Origin: an uncultured Hyphomicrobiaceae bacterium
Lineage (GTDB): Bacteria > Pseudomonadota > Alphaproteobacteria > Rhizobiales > CALHAX01
DNA length: 64,000 nt
Direction: 5' to 3'
Assembly: GCA_937931785.1 (NCBI GenBank)
Contig: CALHAX010000008.1
Location: 1-64,000, forward strand
Made by a program: the position numbers and the translations under genes. The notes under the pieces were generated by a model. The model searched no databases. It saw only the letters and a program-made list of their open reading frames with translations, and was not told where the DNA came from. Shown here piece by piece: positions 59,601 to 64,000 of the stretch (its first letter is position 1; every line of letters begins with the position of its first letter).

Positions 59601-60229
59601 TCCTTGTCGGACAGGTCCGCAAAGAACGCAGATCGTGGAGAAAAATCATAGCAGTTCTTCTGGCAGCCGACACATCCGGTTTCGCAATAACCGTTCTTCA
59701 CCAACATCGCCGGGGCGTGTCCGTAGACTTTTTGTAATGGTCCGAGTGGGCAGAACGTTCCGCACCACCCGCTGCGTCCCTTGAAAATCAATCCACCGAC
59801 AAACGCGGCACCAAGTGCTGCGGCCGCCAGGAACAAGAGTGAGAGCGGCGACTCGTACAAGGTCACATGCTTCAGCGCGACGAAGATCACGAACGCAACC
59901 ATGGCAAAAAGATATGAGGATTCTTTAAGCCACATAGGTAACGTGCGTTCGGCCGAAAATCCCATACGTACCGGCAACTGGTTGAAGAACGCCATCGGAC
60001 AAACCTGTCGCCAGATGCCGGGCACCAGCGCGAAAATCAGTGGCAATGAGGGAATGAAGATTCGCCAGAACAGCGTAATGCCAAGCTCTGGATCAAAGAT
60101 GAGCGTGGCGAGAACGGCAAACGTAACGGCCAGAGTCACAATGCGTGCGATCACCCAGACCCACGATGGGACCCTTGTTGGCATATCGGTATAGGGGCGG
60201 AACACACCGGTTGCTACAGGTTCGCTCAT
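56684..60229 (-). CDS. Fusion of NapH-like 4Fe-4S membrane domain, ferredoxin domain and FAD/NAD oxidoreductase
   Basis: The product is 1181 residues. Residues 25-330 are membrane helices with GWCGTFCPLGPL (Cys156, Cys160) and CETGCVGCQKNC (Cys182, 186, 189, 193), as in NapH/NosR-type electron carriers. Residues 370-455 form a 2Fe-2S-like domain with Cys396, Cys401, Cys439 and Cys441, but Asp404 at the usual third Cys. Residues 478-870 form a two-dinucleotide-fold oxidoreductase (VIVGNGVAGVTAADRLRQ; VVVGGGVLGIEAADALRQLG) like the N-terminal part of NirB. A helix (912-932), a Thr/Pro-rich linker and a short beta domain (1083-1181) follow. It probably moves electrons between NAD(P)H and a membrane partner. 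Confidence 0.88.
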   Translation of the reverse strand: MSEPVATGVFRPYTDMPTRVPSWVWVIARIVTLAVTFAVLATLIFDPELGITLFWRIFIPSLPLIFALVPGIWRQVCPMAFFNQLPVRMGFSAERTLPMWLKESSYLFAMVAFVIFVALKHVTLYESPLSLLFLAAAALGAAFVGGLIFKGRSGWCGTFCPLGPLQKVYGHAPAMLVKNGYCETGCVGCQKNCYDFSPRSAFFADLSDKDTWYAGHRQMFIGVLPGLILSFWLGRSPSVIGYMAYFQETALWLIASAGSFFILTSILKKSIYKVAAIYGVTALFLYYWFAAPVIVGGLRDVFDMRLPDILAYLLQAVVVVVAARNLYAGLRLEQAYEAQVAAMRDGGMADVGAEQAANSGRAVLIERSKGKTISLVPGKTVLELMEDAGVQIDFGCRNGMCGADPVFIEDGAENLSPPSKTELETLRRLGLEGKARMACVCKARKGPVTINLEADLAAAATVTPATPAEDLAEMAGVNRVVIVGNGVAGVTAADRLRQASPSLEIDVVSRENHHFYNRMAIGRAIYGRTALDGLDLLPNDWAKKNKINVWLNTFVTDIDRENKYIALGTGETLSYDKLLLATGGKPIVLPIPGANMPGSFVLREAHDALEIRAFAQRNRCRHAVVVGGGVLGIEAADALRQLGLDVSLVQRADRLMDLNLDEKSSFVLANHLRDLGMNIVLNSEIAGIEGGERMERAVLKDGRVIDAQICLFCIGVSGETELAVASGLETRRGIVVDNAMKTSDPHIYAIGDAAEFGSGPSGLWTLGAQHAQLATDDILKRREGSSVPHTVMKLKMDNIDVVAYGEPHLKKLGQEEIVDPNEPDTLRRKLVIENGRIVGAFVAGPPGTAKGIADAILEEKNIATLLPELRRGNWDALSAEPDADDAHASEAEIPAVATSETIGQAGSASPLAWAAGILIGVALALSAAWLVGAEPDKMKIDSMMHALDDAMQPKRKSIDATSRFGQADKDEAGASVTSDTAAKTDATGTVEPDAPKTVKRIAGAETESATQPTSESLTSPTPDSATTAKKITEPVPPKVKIGAGTESTGASETVVPAETTTPSLEPDAGTKSDAASVPEVPIEDLRTALSGKTIRGGRDFGGQRFTLRLNANGALQAEVMLDETFGSTGIDNGRWSVTDDQICFRLSYLADGRRICSIVTRGDDGITFAAPGGDARGWRVQ

Positions 60230-60391
60230 GGGGCGGTCTCTGGCTCGTATATATTTTGCAGGAACTGTTAGCACGTTTTGAAACAGACAGTGCAGCACGC
60301 AGAGACAAGTCCACATCCTGGCACCATGATCAGGGACAACCCGTTTCGGTTCGTGACAAGAGTCGCGGCCCCCTCACGAAAACGCAGCTCT

Positions 60392-61549
60392 CTATTGTCG
60401 CAACGCCCTGCGACGGCGGTCACGAGCGATGCTACGCACCGTTCGGCCAGGTCTTGTGACCGCACTGGAGGACGCAGACCCCTTGCGGACGTAGCTTTCG
60501 CCACCCTGGCGAATGCCAGCCGTGCGCACGCCGCGCCGTGCCAGTTTTTTGCGTTGATTCGCGACCCAGCGTTTGCAGCTCGGGAGCCGCAGGTTACATT
60601 TGACAATAATTTTGGGTGCCACTGGTTTCCGCTTCGCGATCGATTTGCGGGATTGGGAAGATGCCGTCCTGCTTTTCGCCTTCGTTTTGATTTTGGAACT
60701 GGTCGGAACCTGCCACGTCGGCACGCACTTTTCTGGTGGATTGGCCGTGTCACCTGGCGTGACATAACGCGTGCCGCAGACACGAACGCCCGGGAGTGTC
60801 TGCGTTTCCATGAATGATGCATAAATCGGTTTCAACATCGACCAGAAATCGAAGGATTTGTGCGTTCTCTTTGCCGTAAGTTTTTCGTCTGTCAGGTGGA
60901 ACGGAAAGATGTGCGTTGAGACGCGCTTCTGCCCTCCTTCGAAAGACGCATCGAGAATACGATAAATTTCCTCGATACCACGGTCGGTCATGGCGTAACA
61001 GCCGACTGATCCGCAGCCGCCATGAATTTGTAGATATGAACCCGTTCGACCATTCTGCGTATCGTAAGCATTCGGGAAATCAAGATTGACGGCGCGATGG
61101 TTTTTCGTGCGCGAGAGCAACTGCTTGCGAGTGACGGAATAAACCCCTTCCGGTGATTGTTCGTCACCTTCCTGCAGTTTTGGTCCAAGCTTTCCCGACC
61201 ATTTGCAAATCTTGAAATCCTTGAACTTCTCGTATTTAGCTCCCTTCTTGAGCCACATCTCGACAACGTTCTCTTCCTTGTAGATACGCATATGTGCAGC
61301 GCTGCCCCAGGAAAACCCGCCATTCGCCATGTCCTTGCGAAGAATGCCCTCGATCCAACCAACCTTTGATGCGGGGGGCTTGGTCTGTATCGTCTGCAGT
61401 ATGCTGGGTGTTGGTGTGGTTGTCGCAGCCGACTGGGCCAGCAACACAGTCGGCGTCGTCAATAACACGATGGCCGCAGCGGAGCCCGTGCGGAGCCAGT
61501 TGGAGGCGTTAGTGCGTCGCAGATCAAAAAGCATCGCTGTCAAATTCAT
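60392..61549 (-). CDS. YafK-type L,D-transpeptidase with basic C-terminal tail
   Basis: The 385-residue protein starts with a signal segment (AAAIVLLTTPTVLLAQSA). The YkuD-type catalytic domain (about 60-250) has SYLQIHGGCGSVGCYAMTDR with His176 and nucleophile Cys184, and SPEGVYSVTRKQLLS before it. A very basic tail (about 285-385, Arg/Lys-rich) follows with two Cys. Such enzymes act on peptidoglycan in the periplasm, and some cleave or attach lipoproteins. It lies between the redox fusion gene and aroB on the same strand with moderate gaps. Confidence 0.87.
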   Translation of the reverse strand: MNLTAMLFDLRRTNASNWLRTGSAAAIVLLTTPTVLLAQSAATTTPTPSILQTIQTKPPASKVGWIEGILRKDMANGGFSWGSAAHMRIYKEENVVEMWLKKGAKYEKFKDFKICKWSGKLGPKLQEGDEQSPEGVYSVTRKQLLSRTKNHRAVNLDFPNAYDTQNGRTGSYLQIHGGCGSVGCYAMTDRGIEEIYRILDASFEGGQKRVSTHIFPFHLTDEKLTAKRTHKSFDFWSMLKPIYASFMETQTLPGVRVCGTRYVTPGDTANPPEKCVPTWQVPTSSKIKTKAKSRTASSQSRKSIAKRKPVAPKIIVKCNLRLPSCKRWVANQRKKLARRGVRTAGIRQGGESYVRKGSASSSAVTRPGRTVRSIARDRRRRALRQ

Positions 61550-61667
61550 GAAACTGAAACAAAAGACTGTGTCTGTCAGGAGGAAAATAGCGTTGAATGC
61601 GCACGAAATGCAACAGAGCTGGCGTTAACGCTGCTGTGAAAGCAGGAGGCGCGCCCTTGGGCAGTCT

Positions 61668-62813
61668 TCAGCGCGCAAGCTCACTCTCGATAAAGTTACG
61701 CAAATCATCACTCTCGACGTCGCTCGACACGAAGGCTGAGCCAATATCCCGAACAAGAATGAACTTCAGTTGCCCACGCTCGACCTTCTTGTCCTGCGCC
61801 ATCAATGTCATGAGGTCGTCAATTGCAGGAGAATCCCCGCCTTTCGTGTTGCTTGGAATGTCTACCACACGCGTGGGCAGCGCCGCCCGCTTGAAATGTG
61901 CTTCAACAACATCGGCCAATCCGGGCTCGCAAAGCCCTGTACGTTCCGAGTAGCGGAACGCCATCACCATACCGATGGAAATCGCTTCTCCGTGCAGCAG
62001 GCGATCGGAATAACCAGCCCACGCCTCAAGAGCATGACCGAAGGTATGCCCGAGATTGAGCAATGCGCGTTGCCCGTGCTCGCGCTCGTCCGCGGCAACC
62101 ACCGATGCTTTAGCCAGGCAACTCGTCTCGACAGCGTGCAACACGGAGGGCTCATTTCGCGCCAGGACCGTGTCAATATTCGCATCAAGCCAGTTGAAGA
62201 ACGGTCGGTCTCCCAGCAACCCGTATTTCACCACTTCCGCATATCCGGCACGAAGCTGGCGATCCGGAAGCGTTTGGAGGGCATCCGTGTCGGCCAGAAC
62301 AAGCACAGGTTGGTGAAACGCGCCGATCAGGTTCTTGCCGCGAACCGTGTTGATTCCCGTTTTGCCTCCCACCGACGAGTCAACCTGAGCCAGAAGAGAG
62401 GTCGGAATCTGAACCATCCGCACGCCGCGCCGTAGGATGCTGGCAGCAAAACCCGCAAGATCACCCACGACACCGCCACCGAGCGCAATAACAACATCGC
62501 CGCGTTCGACACCGATCGCAAGAAGCCTGTCGCAGACGTGCTCAAGCTGATCGAAACATTTCGTCGCTTCCCCGGCGGGCAAAACGATCGTGCCAGCAAG
62601 CTGTGCCGTACCGGCAAACGCAGCCTCCAGTCTTGGAAGTTGAGCCGCAGCGACGTTCTCGTCGGTAATAACCGCGCAACGCGCATCCCCGCACACGTCT
62701 GAAATCAGTCGCGCAGCACGATCGATCAACCCTGGACCGATATGGATATCGTAAGCCCGGTCATCGAGACCGACACGGACGATACACGTCGACTGAGTCT
62801 CTGTCTTGCTCAT
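61668..62813 (-). CDS. aroB: 3-dehydroquinate synthase
   Basis: The 381-residue enzyme converts DAHP to 3-dehydroquinate in the shikimate pathway. Motifs are GDVVIALGGGVVGDLAGFAA, LRRGVRMVQIPTSLLAQVDS, SVGGKTGINTVRGKNLIGAF and LLNLGHTFGHALEAW with metal-binding His residues. Zinc and NAD are its cofactors. Its start lies 30 bases after the aroK stop, forming the usual aroK-aroB pair on the minus strand. Confidence 0.96.
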   Translation of the reverse strand: MSKTETQSTCIVRVGLDDRAYDIHIGPGLIDRAARLISDVCGDARCAVITDENVAAAQLPRLEAAFAGTAQLAGTIVLPAGEATKCFDQLEHVCDRLLAIGVERGDVVIALGGGVVGDLAGFAASILRRGVRMVQIPTSLLAQVDSSVGGKTGINTVRGKNLIGAFHQPVLVLADTDALQTLPDRQLRAGYAEVVKYGLLGDRPFFNWLDANIDTVLARNEPSVLHAVETSCLAKASVVAADEREHGQRALLNLGHTFGHALEAWAGYSDRLLHGEAISIGMVMAFRYSERTGLCEPGLADVVEAHFKRAALPTRVVDIPSNTKGGDSPAIDDLMTLMAQDKKVERGQLKFILVRDIGSAFVSSDVESDDLRNFIESELAR

Positions 62814-62843
62814 TGGTTCGTGTTCATGAGGCGATCATTCCGC

Positions 62844-63431
62844 TCAGAACCGGTTGTCGAGTTCAACAAGGATTTCGGAAACTGTGATCTCGTGCCGGAC
62901 GTCGCGGCTATGAACGGAAATATCCGCCAGTGCGTAGATCGGATTACGCTCTTCAAGCAGGGCCGTGAGAACTTCTCTTGGGTCCTTGTCTTTTAGCAAT
63001 GGCCGGTTGTTCCGGCGCTGCACGCGCCGAACGAGAAGCTCGATATCGGCATTCAACCAGATGGAGACACCCTTCTCAGCAATCAGCTTGCGGGTGCCTT
63101 CGTGTATGAACGCGCCCCCACCCGTTGCCAGCACTTGTGGTCCGTCCTTCAGGAGGCGCTCGATCACACGGGCTTCGCCACTACGAAAAGCGGGCTCGCC
63201 ATGTTCCTCGAAAATTTCCGTAATCGTCAGTCCTGCTGCATGCTCGATTTCCGTATCGGCATCGCAGAATGGCAGCGACAGTTGTTGCGCCAGTCGTCGG
63301 CCAATAGAGGATTTTCCGGCACCCATCGGACCAACGAGAACGATAGACCGGCTGCCGATACCGGACTTGATCGCCTTGATATCAGGGGCGGTGTGTTGTG
63401 GAGGCGCGCTGAAATTGGCCTGCGAAGCCAT
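62844..63431 (-). CDS. aroK: Shikimate kinase
   Basis: The 195-residue kinase phosphorylates shikimate. It has SRSIVLVGPMGAGKSSIGRR (P-loop), FCDADTEIEHAAGLTITEIF, FRSGEARVIERLL and QVLATGGGAFI. About 25 residues precede the core and are not conserved in the family. The ATG at 63431 is preferred over the longer open frame to 63644, because that region overlaps AT-rich sequence without family match. It is divergent from two small genes to the right. Confidence 0.95.
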   Translation of the reverse strand: MASQANFSAPPQHTAPDIKAIKSGIGSRSIVLVGPMGAGKSSIGRRLAQQLSLPFCDADTEIEHAAGLTITEIFEEHGEPAFRSGEARVIERLLKDGPQVLATGGGAFIHEGTRKLIAEKGVSIWLNADIELLVRRVQRRNNRPLLKDKDPREVLTALLEERNPIYALADISVHSRDVRHEITVSEILVELDNRF

Positions 63432-63665
63432 GATGACCCTTTTCTCAAGTTTTTTGTGTCCGAAGCGGCGCAAGCTTTCATAAAGTCCAGGCGCTGACAA
63501 CGATTTTTGCCAAACTGTCGTTGAAGTGTAGGACAAACTTGAAGGCGCGTTTCGCAAACGTGATGCCTGACGCCGCCTTTCAACGCTGAAAATCAGGTAT
63601 TTGCAGGGGAATCGGGTCATAAAGACGCCAACATCAACCGCCAACGATCAGGTTGGAATGCCAAA

Positions 63666-63812
63666 ATGCCAAGCTTGATACGTTTTTTGGTCGTGATCGG
63701 CATCCTGGCGGGGATTGTCTGCGGAGGACTCTATGTCCTGGCGGTGTATTTCGAGCCGGCGCAGACGGAAACAGTGGAAACCGTAGGCGGTGGTGTCCGG
63801 ATCCAGAATTGA
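63666..63812 (+). CDS. 48-residue small membrane protein
   Basis: The protein has one membrane helix, IRFLVVIGILAGIVCGGLYV, and a short acidic tail YFEPAQTETVETVGG. Small proteins of this form occur in related alphaproteobacteria next to aroK, but the function is not known. It starts at the ATG at 63666, 234 bases from the aroK start on the opposite strand, and is followed after 1 base by the next gene. No clear SD precedes it. Confidence 0.6.
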   Translation: MPSLIRFLVVIGILAGIVCGGLYVLAVYFEPAQTETVETVGGGVRIQN

Positions 63813-63813
63813 T

Positions 63814-64000
63814 ATGAGGCGGCTCGCACAGCGCTTTGTGGCGTTAACGCTCGGTCTGGTGGGTGTTCTGATATCTGCGAGTGCGCAGGCGGCTGAGCCG
63901 TCGCTAAAACTCAACCCCAATCGTCCGGTCATTGATGTGACACGCGAGATCTCTCGCAAGGCAGCACCCCGACGGACTGTTGTCCCAGCAGTACGTCGAA
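63814..64000 (+). CDS. Secreted protein, N-terminal part, cut by the window edge
   Basis: The frame from ATG 63814 stays open to the end. It encodes a signal peptide (FVALTLGLVGVLISASAQAA) and then EPSLKLNPNRPVIDVTREIS and a basic run. The start lies 1 base after the preceding small gene's stop, so both share a transcript. The family cannot be named from 62 residues. Confidence 0.6.
   Translation, partial: MRRLAQRFVALTLGLVGVLISASAQAAEPSLKLNPNRPVIDVTREISRKAAPRRTVVPAVRR

Noticed and set aside
1-64000. Insertion sequences, prophage or CRISPR array
   Set aside because: No transposase, integrase, terminal inverted repeats or regularly spaced repeats were seen.

Overview
The window looks like ordinary chromosome of an alphaproteobacterium, probably a Hyphomicrobiales/Rhizobiales-type and possibly marine lineage. 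Markers are an F1-ATPase zeta-type inhibitor (DUF1476), a Usg protein, DUF6111 and DUF1285 proteins, separate purS and purQ, an aroB-aroK pair, a moxR/DUF58/DUF4159 cluster and a candidate CtrA box. Base composition is even. I see no insertion sequence, prophage or CRISPR array. The lineage call rests on family recognition, not on a database search.

Layout. 1-4.2 kb: the start of a SulP transporter, purQ-purS-purC on the minus strand, then DUF1476, VOC and HpcH/HpaI genes on the plus strand. 4.5-9.8 kb: an ABC exporter, a gamma-butyrobetaine-hydroxylase-like dioxygenase, pncB and a SIMPL protein. 10-10.3 kb: a tRNA with anticodon CAT followed by a duplicated 43-bp palindromic element. 10.3-19 kb: an SH3-like protein, a DsbA-like protein, an AGE epimerase, a coupled glycosyltransferase pair, usg, the CCA-adding enzyme, DUF6111, a Nudix hydrolase, DUF1285 and a 1-Cys peroxiredoxin. 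19.2-26.2 kb: a MoxR ATPase, a DUF58 protein and two large membrane proteins in one operon.

26.3-38.6 kb: a PilZ-linker-REC protein, AEC and EamA transporters, a D-2-hydroxyacid dehydrogenase, a patatin, DUF4399, an ECF sigma/anti-sigma pair, small secreted proteins, and a DUF11 surface protein followed by a 27-codon small ORF with a near-perfect Shine-Dalgarno and a terminator. 38.6-45.4 kb: two unknown secreted or membrane proteins, then an MttB-type methyltransferase beside an iron-sulfur flavoprotein demethylase (quaternary-amine breakdown), and a TPR protein. 45.4-56.6 kb: a sodium:solute symporter, an orphan substrate-binding protein, an AsmA-like protein, acetoacetyl-CoA synthetase, and an operon of a RimB-like protease, RimK and an aspartoacylase-like hydrolase. 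56.7-64 kb: a 1181-residue redox fusion protein, an L,D-transpeptidase, aroB, aroK and two small rightward genes, the last cut by the window edge.

The most distinctive items are the NapH-like/ferredoxin/FAD-oxidoreductase fusion, whose ferredoxin motif has Asp where a cluster Cys is expected; the PilZ-REC protein with a linker of nearly 600 residues; the small ORF after the DUF11 gene; the MttB/flavoprotein pair; and several structured intergenic stretches with terminators or palindromes not tied to a known gene.
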